Assembly: GCA_964565415.1 (NCBI GenBank)
Contig: CAZMEX010000002.1
Coordinates: forward strand, 43,067 to 107,066
Reading direction: 5' to 3'
DNA length: 64,000 nt
Origin: JAIOSM01 sp964565415
Lineage (GTDB): Bacteria > Desulfobacterota > Desulfobacteria > Desulfobacterales > Desulfobacteraceae
The translations under genes were made by a program, and so were the position numbers. Shown piece by piece: positions 8,331-17,392 of the stretch. The notes under the pieces are model-generated. The model was not told where the DNA came from and ran no database searches. It saw nothing but the letters and a program-made list of their open reading frames with translations. Every line of letters begins with the position of its first letter. The stretch's first letter is position 1.

Positions 8331-9727
8331 TGATCAGAAAAAGTGATAACTATTTGTGTCCAAATACCACATTCACTTTCAAATTTTATATCAGCTTTAT
8401 GGAGTTCAATAATTTTTTTGACGATAGCAAGCCCTATACCAAAGCCTCCATGGTTAAGTGATCTTGACTTCTCTACTCTGTAAAACTGACCAAATACTTT
8501 ACTGATCTCTGCTTCAGGGACTCCAGAACCTGTGTTCCCTATTACTATTGATAGATTGTTTTTAGACTGTCTGCCAGTTACTTTGATTTTGCCACCATCT
8601 TCATTAAATTTAATGGCATTATCAAAAAGATTTGAAAATGCACGGGTTAATTTTTCCAAATCTCCTTGAATATTGAGCACATTTGACAATTGAATATCCT
8701 GAACATCCATCTGAATATTTTGTGCTTTAGCCATAAAACGATAATCTTCTGCAAGGGATAATAATAATTCTGTCAGGTTAACAGGCTCCAGGTCAATGCT
8801 TGGTAATGTTTCTAAAGATGACAAATTCAACAAGCCCTTAACAAGTTGTTCCATACGCAATACCTGATTATTTAGCTGTGCCAAGGTATTTGTGGACATT
8901 GATAAATTTTCATTTTCTGTGGTGCAGATTTCATCAATTGCAAGGCGCATTGTTGTGAGAGGTGTTTTAAGTTCATGGGAGGTGTCAAATAAAAAAGTCC
9001 TTTGTTTAATAAACGAATCTCTCAGTCGATCAAGCATCTTATTAATTGTTCTGCCAAGTTCATTGAATTCATCCTGTTCATGTCCTGTAGGGATTCGTTT
9101 GCTAAGATTTTTTTCACTGATATTTTCAGTTAATTTCTTCATTTCACCAATGGGTTTTAAAATCTTTCCAGCTATGAATTTGCTTATAAAGGCTAAAAAC
9201 AGACCGGATAACAGTAAACCTGAAAGCAAACCCACAACTATTTCTCGTATTTCAGCTTGCAGTTTTTTCATGGACCGGGCAATCTGTACAACAAAGCTTT
9301 TTCCATCTTCTATAACCAGGTAAGTCCTTATTCTTAAAGTTACATTTTGGCTATTATTCTGGTGCAGGTTAATAACCCTGCGGGAAATTTTAATGGTTTT
9401 AATTGATTTGCCACCAGGTTTAACTAAAGGAAGATTTACTAATTTTGCCAGCTCTGACTGATAAAGAATTTCATTGCTGTCTTGTTCAGTAATTTTGAGC
9501 CAGTAATGGTAACCTGGTATAAAATCAGAGCTGAAAGTCTCTATATTTAACTCTTTTTTCAGTTTTAGAAACATTCTGGTTGTACTATGTGCTTCATCTT
9601 TGAGAACTTTATCTAAAATCTCAAAGGACTCGTCAACCCACTCTATAAATACAACAACTGAAAGCAACAAGCTTGTAATTAAGCCGGCTGCTATAATGAG
9701 AAGAGAAATTCTTGTTTTTACAGTCAT
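8327..9727 (-). CDS. Sensor histidine kinase (HAMP-HisKA-HATPase)
   Basis: This 466-residue membrane sensor kinase pairs with the OmpR-type regulator just upstream, which it overlaps by 4 nt (ATGA). Visible parts in order are transmembrane segment 1 (about 8-28), a periplasmic sensor region of about 130 residues, transmembrane segment 2 (about 163-185), a HAMP linker, the HisKA motif FDTSHELKTPLTT with phosphoacceptor His251, and an ATPase domain with N box NLFDNAIKFNEDGG and glycine boxes GNTGSGVP and GFGIGLAIVKKI. The layout resembles PmrB/PhoQ-class kinases, and the gene lies at the end of the arn operon on the same strand, so control of lipid A modification is a reasonable inference. The periplasmic domain shows no recognised metal-binding motif. 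Confidence 0.92.
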   Translation of the reverse strand: MTVKTRISLLIIAAGLITSLLLSVVVFIEWVDESFEILDKVLKDEAHSTTRMFLKLKKELNIETFSSDFIPGYHYWLKITEQDSNEILYQSELAKLVNLPLVKPGGKSIKTIKISRRVINLHQNNSQNVTLRIRTYLVIEDGKSFVVQIARSMKKLQAEIREIVVGLLSGLLLSGLFLAFISKFIAGKILKPIGEMKKLTENISEKNLSKRIPTGHEQDEFNELGRTINKMLDRLRDSFIKQRTFLFDTSHELKTPLTTMRLAIDEICTTENENLSMSTNTLAQLNNQVLRMEQLVKGLLNLSSLETLPSIDLEPVNLTELLLSLAEDYRFMAKAQNIQMDVQDIQLSNVLNIQGDLEKLTRAFSNLFDNAIKFNEDGGKIKVTGRQSKNNLSIVIGNTGSGVPEAEISKVFGQFYRVEKSRSLNHGGFGIGLAIVKKIIELHKADIKFESECGIWTQIVITFSDH

Positions 9728-10407
9728 TTTTTTAAACCTCTAATAATATATCCAACACCCCTGACAGTTGTAATGATTTTATTTTTGCCTGTATCACCAA
9801 TTTTATGACGAAGATTCTTTATGTGAACATCCATGAAATTCGACATATTAAACGGATCAAAATCATCCCCCCATACGTGTTCAGCAAGACTGAAGCGTGA
9901 TATCACTCTCTCTTTGTTATAAAGAAGAAACTCCAGAATGGAAAATTCCCTGGGGGTAAGATTGATTATTTCTTCCCCCCTTGTGACTTCTCTGTTTATA
10001 GTATCAAGGCAGAGATCATAAATCTGCAACATGGAGACAGATTGATTGCCTTGTCTTCTTAAAAGAGCTCTGATACGTGCCAGTAACTCTTCAAAGGAAA
10101 ATGGCTTGGCAAGATAGTCATCTGCTCCAAGGTCAAGACCCTTTATTTTATCTTTCACATCGCCTTTTGCTGTGAGCATTAGAACTGGTGTATCAATACC
10201 TGCTTTACGCACCTCTTTTAAAAGATTAAACCCATCCATTTTTGGCATCATGATATCAAGAATGATTAAGTCAAAAGGAGTATCAAATAATTTATCCATA
10301 GCATCTTCGCCATCAACTGCTGTTTTAATGCTATATTTCTGCCTTTCTAAGTTTTCCTGTAATTGCTCTAATAATGAAATTTCATCATCAACAATTAAAA
10401 TTTTCAT
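9724..10407 (-). CDS. OmpR/PhoB-family response regulator
   Basis: This 227-residue regulator has a receiver domain (acidic pair Asp7-Asp8, phospho-acceptor Asp51 in LIILDIMMPKMDG, and LTAKGD and KPF near residues 79 and 102) and a C-terminal winged-helix domain (LTPREFSILEFLLYNKERV, then SNFMDVHIKNLRHKIG and TVRGVGYII). It is complete and normal in length. It lies 36 nt after a remnant resembling arnE, and that remnant follows arnT, all on one strand. It could therefore be co-transcribed with arnBCADT and act like PmrA to control lipid A L-Ara4N modification; that role is inference. The 4-nt overlap with the kinase shows translational coupling. Confidence 0.93.
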   Translation of the reverse strand: MKILIVDDEISLLEQLQENLERQKYSIKTAVDGEDAMDKLFDTPFDLIILDIMMPKMDGFNLLKEVRKAGIDTPVLMLTAKGDVKDKIKGLDLGADDYLAKPFSFEELLARIRALLRRQGNQSVSMLQIYDLCLDTINREVTRGEEIINLTPREFSILEFLLYNKERVISRFSLAEHVWGDDFDPFNMSNFMDVHIKNLRHKIGDTGKNKIITTVRGVGYIIRGLKK

Positions 10408-10442
10408 AACAAAAAGTCCTGGTAAGTCTGTTCACTGTTTTC

Positions 10443-10556
10443 TTAAGTTTGGGTTATTAACCATACGCCAACACCCCTCATCCCTTGTTTAAGAGCTATC
10501 TTGGCAACAGCATTAATCAGTACACCAAAGATCATAAGTAGCAGATATTCAGTCAT
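10443..10556 (-). pseudogene. Truncated ArnE-like (DMT/SMR superfamily) remnant downstream of arnT
   Basis: A 37-codon frame starts at the ATG at 10554-10556 and ends with TAA at 10443-10445. Its product begins MTEYLLLMIFGVLINAVAKIA and continues with LKQGMRG. A hydrophobic helix followed by N-A-x-A-(K/Q)-x-x-L-K-x-G-M is the pattern at the start of small drug/metabolite-transporter proteins, including ArnE/ArnF-type undecaprenyl-phosphate-L-Ara4N flippase subunits. A complete ArnE has about 110 residues, so some 70 are missing. In enterobacteria arnE follows arnT directly, as this fragment does. I therefore read it as a decayed arnE. The alternative is a chance hydrophobic microprotein. The first five residues also resemble RnfA, but the rest does not. 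Confidence 0.5.
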
Positions 10557-10637
10557 TGATTATTCCATATCATAATTGTCTGTTACTGTCATGATATCTA
10601 AAGTTAAGATGGTATTATAAACAAAAAAAGTCTGGTG

Positions 10638-12314
10638 TTAATACTCCCAAAACAGATACCCTTTATGTCCGCTGGTATCTTGAAAAACAGGTTTAGGAAG
10701 CCGATTTCTCCATCTATTTATCTTTTTAGTTTTGCCAATGAGAAAAATTTTACCAGGATTATTTTTAATTAAATCATTTGCCTCTTTAATATTTATTTTT
10801 TTCTTTTTTGAATCATTATACGTAAGCCCGTAGTGAAATTCCCCAAGGGTTCCCAATATATAAACATCATTTCGTTTGAAATACCAGCAGACAGCTCCTG
10901 CTGTATTATTATCAGAAATTATTAATTTATCCCCGGCAACAACTTTGCTATAGTTGGAAAGCAGTATACCAGGCAATTTTTTTTCCATTGCAAGATCAGG
11001 CATAAGAAAATTCATGCCCAGAAACAGAAGAAAAGGCGATAAGCCATATAAAAATATCTTTTTTGCTCTCTCCTGATTCTGCAAAGACAAATAATTAAAA
11101 AGAATTAAAAAAATAAGAGAATTAACTACCAAGACCATTTGCCAGGGTTGAGTGTAGGGATGGATTCCTTTGAATCCAAAAATTTGTATTATGATAAATG
11201 CTGTTAAGAGTAAAGCAACAAGGGTGCAATTTCCAATTGTCCCCCATTTTAAAAAAGAGTTTTGCCTGTCTGATTTTGCAATATATGTCAGACCAAAAGC
11301 CATGAGAATTGCAAAGGGTGGAAAACAGGGGAGTATATAAGTCAAAAGCTTACCATTGGAAAAAGAGAAGAATAAAAACGGAAACAGGAGCCAGCAGATT
11401 GATAATTTTAGCAAACCGCATTCATCGTTCAGAGTATTTATCTGTTTTTTTAAACCAATTATTGATGCAGGAATCAGAAAAATCCAAGGTAAAGCTATGC
11501 CAGGCGCAGTTATAAAAAAATACCAGAACGGTGCCTTGTGCTGAGCATTATTACCCATGAAACGGCGGATATGTTCATGCCAGAAAAAAAAATGCCAGAA
11601 ATCAGGCTCTTTTAGATGAATTAATATACTCCATGGCAATACTGTTATAATGGCAGTAAGAATGGGAATAGGGGTCATACGGAACAGATCAATATATCGA
11701 CGTTGCCAGATGAGATAGGGTACAAGTACTAAAACAGGTATGGCAAAAGCAAGAAAACCTTTGGTCAGAAAAGCAAGGCCACATGCTATACCTGACAGGG
11801 CTAATAAAAACTTTTCCTGTCTGGAGTTTTCAGGTTTCTCAGATGCTGAATAAAATAAAACTAGGGTTGCCGTTAAAAAAAAAGAGAATAGATTATCCAG
11901 TACAGCAGCATTGCCAACAATAAAAACCTCAGAACAGGTAAAAAAAATAAGTACAGCAATACTACTCTCTTTTTTATCTTCCCTAACTCTTTTTCTTAAT
12001 ACTTTATGGATAAGTATATAAATCAATAAGGCAGAAAGCCCGACAGATAATGCAGATGGCAGACGAACAGCAAAATTATTTTCACCAAATACCAACATTG
12101 AACAAGCATGTATCCAATAACCCAGGACAGGTTTTTCAAAATATCTTAACCCATTAAAGCGAGGAACTATCCAATCGCTGCTTGCAATCATTTCACGGGG
12201 AATTTCAGCATAGCGTGCCTCATCAGGGACTATAAGGCTTCTTGATCCAAGGGGCAGGATATATAACACTATAAAAAACAACAAAAGCCCAAAAGGATAT
12301 GATTTATAATTCAT
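10638..12314 (-). CDS. arnT: Undecaprenyl-phosphate-L-Ara4N:lipid A transferase ArnT-like
   Basis: ArnT moves 4-amino-4-deoxy-L-arabinose from undecaprenyl phosphate to lipid A phosphates on the periplasmic face of the inner membrane, lowering surface charge. The product of about 558 residues has many transmembrane segments, the ArnT/PMT loop motif VPDEARYAEIPREMIAS with the acidic pair, RYFEKPVLGYW, and a C-terminal soluble domain. I prefer the ATG at 12314, which overlaps the arnD stop by 4 nt (ATGA); an in-frame ATG at 12332 is also possible. It is the last complete gene of arnB-C-A-D-T, with an ArnE-like remnant and a two-component system downstream. Function rests on family and operon context. 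Confidence 0.88.
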   Translation of the reverse strand: MNYKSYPFGLLLFFIVLYILPLGSRSLIVPDEARYAEIPREMIASSDWIVPRFNGLRYFEKPVLGYWIHACSMLVFGENNFAVRLPSALSVGLSALLIYILIHKVLRKRVREDKKESSIAVLIFFTCSEVFIVGNAAVLDNLFSFFLTATLVLFYSASEKPENSRQEKFLLALSGIACGLAFLTKGFLAFAIPVLVLVPYLIWQRRYIDLFRMTPIPILTAIITVLPWSILIHLKEPDFWHFFFWHEHIRRFMGNNAQHKAPFWYFFITAPGIALPWIFLIPASIIGLKKQINTLNDECGLLKLSICWLLFPFLFFSFSNGKLLTYILPCFPPFAILMAFGLTYIAKSDRQNSFLKWGTIGNCTLVALLLTAFIIIQIFGFKGIHPYTQPWQMVLVVNSLIFLILFNYLSLQNQERAKKIFLYGLSPFLLFLGMNFLMPDLAMEKKLPGILLSNYSKVVAGDKLIISDNNTAGAVCWYFKRNDVYILGTLGEFHYGLTYNDSKKKKINIKEANDLIKNNPGKIFLIGKTKKINRWRNRLPKPVFQDTSGHKGYLFWEY

Positions 12315-13192
12315 TTTTGATACGCTATCCATCCATCTCTGCCTTTTACAACAGATTTGTGTATGCTTGATCTGTCTGTTTTCTTTGTATCAGAAAGAAT
12401 CTCACCAAGAGGTTTAAATGCAATATTCTGCTTTTCAGCTTTGTTAAGGAACTCCTTAAACATGTCAAAACAGGCATTGCCTTCAACTTCTGCATGTATG
12501 GTTAATATATTAAGGCTATCTTGTTTGATCATATCAATAAGGCAGTCATTGTATGCATCAGGTGTGCATTTAACACCAATAAGTTCATCATAGGTTGGCA
12601 AGGTGGTTGGCACCTGTATATGGCCAACAGATCGATCTGCAACCATTGGGCGGAAAATAGAAGTTCCACGGCAGTCTGAAGTGTATATAAAAGGAAATTT
12701 TTCAAGGGCAAGAAGAGCATCTGCTGTAATGCGCCAGCCAGGGGCAGCAAATGAGTCAGGACTACGTCCAATTATATCAGTCAACAAATCATATCCTTTT
12801 TTTATCTGGGAAGCCAGGACCTGTTTATTCATTTTTTCCATATGCACCTGCCATTTATGGTGATCCCATGCATGAAGTCCAATCTCATGCCCGGCTTTCT
12901 CAGCATCTTTAACAGGTTTGCTGCACCGCTTTCCAATAACAGGACCCGGCAGAAAGACTCCTTTAAGAAGGATATCCCAGCCATAAAGGTTTGCTGCCTT
13001 TGTCCGAAGCATTTTTACAAGAAAGGTCGGGCGTATAAGCCGCCACAGGTGACGTCCCATATTATCAGGTCCAACTGAAAAGAAAAAAGTTGCCTTTATA
13101 TTGTAACTTTTGAAAAGCCTGATAAGATTTGGAACACCTGTACAAGTGCCCCTAATGGTGTCAACATCAATGCGTAAACCTACATCAGTCAT
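12311..13192 (-). CDS. arnD: Polysaccharide deacetylase ArnD (deformylase)
   Basis: ArnD removes the formyl group from undecaprenyl-phosphate-4-formamido-L-arabinose before transfer to lipid A. The 293-residue product has the NodB-type polysaccharide deacetylase signature: an opening LRIDVDTIRGT with the metal-binding Asp pair, the catalytic block AGHEIGLHAWDHHKW with the His-x3-His metal ligands near residues 106-111, SFAAPGWR near 150, and a C-terminal LNILTIHAEVEG with a catalytic His. The length matches E. coli ArnD (about 296). It starts 2 nt after the arnA stop and overlaps arnT, so it is tightly embedded in the arn operon. The arnA-arnD-arnT order is the same as in enterobacteria. Confidence 0.92.
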   Translation of the reverse strand: MTDVGLRIDVDTIRGTCTGVPNLIRLFKSYNIKATFFFSVGPDNMGRHLWRLIRPTFLVKMLRTKAANLYGWDILLKGVFLPGPVIGKRCSKPVKDAEKAGHEIGLHAWDHHKWQVHMEKMNKQVLASQIKKGYDLLTDIIGRSPDSFAAPGWRITADALLALEKFPFIYTSDCRGTSIFRPMVADRSVGHIQVPTTLPTYDELIGVKCTPDAYNDCLIDMIKQDSLNILTIHAEVEGNACFDMFKEFLNKAEKQNIAFKPLGEILSDTKKTDRSSIHKSVVKGRDGWIAYQK

Positions 13193-13194
13193 GG

Positions 13195-15180
13195 TTATTG
13201 ACCCTTACTATCAATTAAGTCCCTGAGGAAATAATCCAAAGTCTCACCAACAGATTGCTCAAAAGATATTCTTGGCTCCCATCCCAAAATTTGTTTTGCC
13301 TGACGAATGGATGGACGTCTATGTTGAACATCCTGATAACCTGAGCCATAATACGCTCTGGCTTCAATGCGTTGGACACCTGCATCAGGAGGAAAATGAG
13401 ATCGCAGTGGATGATCGGCAAATTGTTTTCGGAGAATATCTGCAAGCTCTTCCATGCTGAATTCATTGTCAGGGTTTCCAATATTAATAATTTTTCTGTT
13501 GCAGCGATTACCCTTGTTTTCAATAATTCTAAAAAGGCATTCAATTCCATCTTTAATATCAGTAAAGCATCGTTTTTGTTTGCCACCGTCAACAAGGCAG
13601 ATAGGTGTGCCTTCTACTATATTGAGAATAAACTGAGTAATTACCCGGGAGCTTCCAATTCTGGCAGAATCCAGTGTGTCAAGCTTAGGTCCAACCCAGT
13701 TAAACGGGCGAATAAGTGTAAACTCAAGTCCTCGTGTGGCTCCATAAGCCCAGATAACACGATCGAGCATCTGTTTGCTGCATGAATAAATCCAGCGTTG
13801 CTTATGGATAGGTCCCTGGGTAAAATTTGAATTTTCTTCATCAAATTCATCATCCTGGCACATACCATAAACTTCTGAAGTCGATGGAAAAATAAGCCGT
13901 TTGCCGTATTTTGCACAATATCGGACAATGCGTAAATTCTCTTCAAAATCAAGTTCAAAAACACGTAAAGGATTCCGTACATATTCTATTGGCGTTGCAA
14001 TGGCGACCAACGGGAGGATAATATCACATTTTCTGATGTGATACTCAATCCACTCACGCATAATTGAGATATCCCCCTCTTTAAAATAAAAATCAGGGTG
14101 ATCTTTTACATGTTCCAGTGTATTTGAATGAAGATCCATTGCATATACTTCATAGCAACCGCTTTGAAGCAGTCGTTCGCTTAAATGATTTCCAATAAAA
14201 CCGTTTGCACCAAGAATCAATACTCGTTTTTTCTCCTGCTTTTTCAAGATTATTTCAGCCTTTTTGTCAAAACACATACCTTTTACAAGGTTAAATTCTC
14301 TAGCAAGCTGCTTGCCGCCTATATATACACCTTCTTCAGTCTGGCCAAAGCATACTTCCAGAGCATTTTTTTTACAGGAAATTGTAAGAGGGTTTGTGGA
14401 GAGAATTGTGCCGGGGCTCTCCTGTTCTGATGATTCGACCTCTTTTACTTCCCATAGGATACATTTTCTATTGCTCAGAAATGAAAAAGCACCGGGATAT
14501 GGTCGGGTGACTGCCCTGACAAGATTATGTATAGTGGCTGCATCCTGGGTCCAGTCTATTTCACCATCAGCAGGTTTACGACCGCTAAAATAGCTGGCTT
14601 CTGATTGATTTTGAGGAACAGGCTTTATCCTGTTTTCTTTAATTTCTGGAAGAAGTTCCTTAAGCAAATCCCCGGCTGCACCAGCAAGCTTTTTGTGCAG
14701 AGTCAGGGCAGTATCAGCTACATCAATTGAAATCTGTTTTTGTCCCAGGATATCTCCATTATCAGGCTTTTCTGTCATCTGATGAAGAGTAACACCCGTC
14801 TCTTTTTCTCCATTTACAAGCACCCAGTTTACAGGGCAACGTCCACGATAACGTGGTAAAAGAGAGCCGTGCAGATTAAAACATCCCATTTTTGGTATCT
14901 CAAGTATCTCTTTTTTTATCATATCTCTATAATAAAAGGAGAATATGACCCCAGGCGCCATCTCTTTTATTTGTTCTACCCAGAGGGGATGATTAATATC
15001 TGCAGGTGTATAAACAGGGATATCATGAATTGCTGCCAAATCAGCAACTGATTCAAACCAGATGTTTTCATCTGGGTCATCTTTGTGGATAAATATTGCC
15101 TGGATATCAAAGCCCTGGTCTAAAAGCATTTTAATTCCAACACATCCAATATTATGATAGGCAAGTACAACTGTTTTCAT
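13195..15180 (-). CDS. arnA: Bifunctional UDP-L-Ara4N formyltransferase / UDP-glucuronate decarboxylase ArnA
   Basis: ArnA oxidatively decarboxylates UDP-glucuronate to UDP-4-keto-pentose and also N-formylates UDP-L-Ara4N. The 661-residue product has both domains in the E. coli order and length. The formyltransferase (about 1-305) carries NLHGSLLPRYRG, with Asn102, His104 and Asp140 at the same numbers as the E. coli catalytic residues. The SDR decarboxylase (about 318-661) has the NAD motif GANGFIG, then FPSTSEVYGM with Ser435 and Glu436, the YxxxK pair Tyr465/Lys469, and HRRPSI with Arg621, which corresponds to the E. coli catalytic Arg619. The fusion is intact with no sign of frameshift. 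UDP-glucuronate must come from a Ugd encoded elsewhere. Confidence 0.96.
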   Translation of the reverse strand: MKTVVLAYHNIGCVGIKMLLDQGFDIQAIFIHKDDPDENIWFESVADLAAIHDIPVYTPADINHPLWVEQIKEMAPGVIFSFYYRDMIKKEILEIPKMGCFNLHGSLLPRYRGRCPVNWVLVNGEKETGVTLHQMTEKPDNGDILGQKQISIDVADTALTLHKKLAGAAGDLLKELLPEIKENRIKPVPQNQSEASYFSGRKPADGEIDWTQDAATIHNLVRAVTRPYPGAFSFLSNRKCILWEVKEVESSEQESPGTILSTNPLTISCKKNALEVCFGQTEEGVYIGGKQLAREFNLVKGMCFDKKAEIILKKQEKKRVLILGANGFIGNHLSERLLQSGCYEVYAMDLHSNTLEHVKDHPDFYFKEGDISIMREWIEYHIRKCDIILPLVAIATPIEYVRNPLRVFELDFEENLRIVRYCAKYGKRLIFPSTSEVYGMCQDDEFDEENSNFTQGPIHKQRWIYSCSKQMLDRVIWAYGATRGLEFTLIRPFNWVGPKLDTLDSARIGSSRVITQFILNIVEGTPICLVDGGKQKRCFTDIKDGIECLFRIIENKGNRCNRKIINIGNPDNEFSMEELADILRKQFADHPLRSHFPPDAGVQRIEARAYYGSGYQDVQHRRPSIRQAKQILGWEPRISFEQSVGETLDYFLRDLIDSKGQ

Positions 15181-15225
15181 GGGTTAATTCCTTTGAATTA
15201 AAGTCAAGTTATTTGAATTTTTCTC

Positions 15226-16206
15226 TTAATTGCAGTGGGATAAAGAATTTTCATTATTATGCATTGATTCCCTTGCACCACGAATTTCCTTAACATAATA
15301 CCTGGGTCTGCCCCGAACATCGTGATAGACACGACCTATATATTCGCCAAGGATACCAAGTCCGATAAATTGAGCACCAATAAAAATAAAAAGTATGGCA
15401 AAAAGTGTGAATACGCCCTGGGCAGCCCAGATAGAGCCATAGGCAAATCTCAGTATCATGAGCAGAACACCAAAGCCAACACCACAAAAAGCAATTATTG
15501 CACCCAGGAACGAAAGTGCACGTAAAGGAAATGTGGACATTGAGGTAAGAAGGTCAAATTGGAGTGCAATCAATTTTAAAAAACTGTATTTTGATTCACC
15601 TTTTTCCCGGGCAGCATGCTTAACATGGATTTCAGCAGTACTTCCTGCAAAACTATTTGCCAAAATTGGAACAAAGGTTGAACGTTCACTGCATTGGAGC
15701 ATTACATCAACAATAGAACGCTTATAGGCTCTTAGCATACAGCCGTAATCATGCATCATCACCCCTGTGGCTTTTTGTACCATTTTATTAACAAAAGCTG
15801 AGGCAACACGACGGAATATGGAATCCTGCCGGTTATCCCTGATTGTTCCAACCACATCAACTCCTTTGTCCATCTCAATGATAAGGTTTGAAATCTCTTC
15901 GGGAGGATTTTGCAAATCAGCATCCAGAGTTACAATAATTTTTCCCTGGCTTTGATTCAAACCTGCAAACACAGCAGAATGCTGACCATAGTTTCTATTT
16001 AAAAGCACAGCAACAATTTCAAAATGGTTATCACTTGCCTGGCGAATTAGTGTACGTGACCCATCTTTACTGCCGTCATCCACAAGAATAATTTCAAAAT
16101 TTTTAAATATTTTTCTGCAAGCATTAAGGCAGCGGTCAATAAGTTCCGGCAGATTATCTTTTTCATTATAAACCGGAATCACCAGGGAGAGTTCAGGCAT
16201 GTCCAT
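15226..16206 (-). CDS. arnC: Undecaprenyl-phosphate 4-formamido-L-arabinose transferase ArnC (GT2)
   Basis: ArnC transfers formyl-L-Ara4N from UDP to undecaprenyl phosphate at the cytoplasmic face of the inner membrane. The 326-residue protein is a GT2 (DPM1-like) enzyme: a GT-A domain with LSLVIPVYNEKDNLPELI at the start, ILVDDGSKDGSR and the metal-binding TLDADLQNPPEEI near residue 95, then KRSIVDVMLQCSERSTF, followed by two C-terminal transmembrane segments and the motif LGEYIGRVYHDVRGRPRY. Length matches ArnC (about 322). The start chosen has GAGG 6 nt before it, and overlaps the end of arnB by 14 nt; a Met two codons later is possible. Neighbours leave little doubt that it is ArnC rather than a general dolichol-phosphate mannose synthase. 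Confidence 0.93.
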   Translation of the reverse strand: MDMPELSLVIPVYNEKDNLPELIDRCLNACRKIFKNFEIILVDDGSKDGSRTLIRQASDNHFEIVAVLLNRNYGQHSAVFAGLNQSQGKIIVTLDADLQNPPEEISNLIIEMDKGVDVVGTIRDNRQDSIFRRVASAFVNKMVQKATGVMMHDYGCMLRAYKRSIVDVMLQCSERSTFVPILANSFAGSTAEIHVKHAAREKGESKYSFLKLIALQFDLLTSMSTFPLRALSFLGAIIAFCGVGFGVLLMILRFAYGSIWAAQGVFTLFAILFIFIGAQFIGLGILGEYIGRVYHDVRGRPRYYVKEIRGARESMHNNENSLSHCN

Positions 16207-17350
16207 GTAACACCTCTTTTATGGCAGCTACAACTGAGTCAACATCCTCAAAAGTCATGTCATAAAATAGCGGAAGAGAACATATTCTTTCTGAGTTCCA
16301 CTCAGTATATGGCAGACTGCCCTTTGGCAATTTTAATGTTTCACGGTAATATTTTTGAGTATGTGCTGCTCTAAAATGAATACCGGTTCCAATATTTCTT
16401 TGTTTTAATCGGGTCATGAAAGTATCTCTGTCCATACCAGCTTTTTTAATGTCCAGGCGGATTATATAAAGATGCCAGGAGTGTTGCATTGAGTATGATG
16501 GTATGGAAAGTGGTATGATCTCATCCACATCTGAAAGAAGTTCCTGATAGCGATGGGCTAGAAAAGACCGTTTTTCAATAAAATCATCCACTCTTTTTAA
16601 CTGACCAAGACCAAGAGCTGATGCCATGTCAGTCAAGTTATATTTAAATCCGGGTTCCAGAACTTCTGCCTGGGGTGACCTGCCCTGCATATTCCTGTCA
16701 TAGGCATCTACTCCAAGGCCGTGAAATTTCAGCCTCCTGACTCGCTCAATCAGATCAGAGTCATCAGAACAAAACATTCCACCTTCACCACAGGTCATGG
16801 TTTTTATTGGATGGAAAGAGAAAATAGAAGTACCTTTTTTGCCAATTTTTTCACCATGGTATTTTGTACCAACAGCATGGGCAGCATCTTCAACAAGGTG
16901 GATACTCTTTTTTGAAACCAATTTACGCAAAGGCTTCATATCCACTGAAGCACCGGCAAAATGTACTGGAATAATAAGTCGTGTATGGTCGGTAATAAGG
17001 GGTTCAACACTATCTTTTGAAATCATCAGTGTATTGCTATCAATATCAGTAAAGACCGGAGTAGCACCTGCAAGCACGATCAAATTTATGGTGGACACCC
17101 AGGTCATGGAAGGAGTTATTACTTCATCTCCAGGACCAATGCCAAGAGCTTTTAATAACAGATGCATACCTGCTGTGGCTGAACACAAAGCCACAGCCTG
17201 CTCTGCATTTAAGTATTTTAGAAAAGCATCTTCAAACTCAGCTGTCTTTTGCCCGGTTGTGATCCACCCTGACTGCAGAACTTTTACCACTGCCTGGATT
17301 TCAGACTCGCTGATTGCAGGTTTGGAAAATTGAAGAAAACCAGATCTCAT
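16193..17350 (-). CDS. arnB: UDP-4-amino-4-deoxy-L-arabinose aminotransferase ArnB
   Basis: ArnB is the PLP-dependent aminotransferase that converts the UDP-4-ketopentose from ArnA to UDP-L-Ara4N, with glutamate as donor. The 385-residue product is a DegT/DnrJ/EryC1-family enzyme; FSKPAISESEIQAVVKVL opens it, GWITTGQKTAEFE is conserved, HLVEDAAHAVG carries the PLP-binding Asp, and SFHPIKTMTCGEGG carries the PLP lysine, Lys183 counting from the chosen start. I chose the ATG at 17350 because GAGG stands a few nucleotides upstream and the product then begins as ArnB does; an in-frame ATG at 17392 would add 14 unrelated residues. It is the first gene of the arn operon, so its promoter should lie in 17351-17600. 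Confidence 0.94.
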   Translation of the reverse strand: MRSGFLQFSKPAISESEIQAVVKVLQSGWITTGQKTAEFEDAFLKYLNAEQAVALCSATAGMHLLLKALGIGPGDEVITPSMTWVSTINLIVLAGATPVFTDIDSNTLMISKDSVEPLITDHTRLIIPVHFAGASVDMKPLRKLVSKKSIHLVEDAAHAVGTKYHGEKIGKKGTSIFSFHPIKTMTCGEGGMFCSDDSDLIERVRRLKFHGLGVDAYDRNMQGRSPQAEVLEPGFKYNLTDMASALGLGQLKRVDDFIEKRSFLAHRYQELLSDVDEIIPLSIPSYSMQHSWHLYIIRLDIKKAGMDRDTFMTRLKQRNIGTGIHFRAAHTQKYYRETLKLPKGSLPYTEWNSERICSLPLFYDMTFEDVDSVVAAIKEVLHGHA

Positions 17351-17392
17351 ATCCTTTTCCTCTTTTAAATTAAAACTAATAATTAATTGCAA

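Noticed and set aside
8892..9323. 143-codon plus-strand frame inside the histidine kinase
   Set aside because: It is antisense to an intact kinase with all catalytic boxes and has no recognisable domain.
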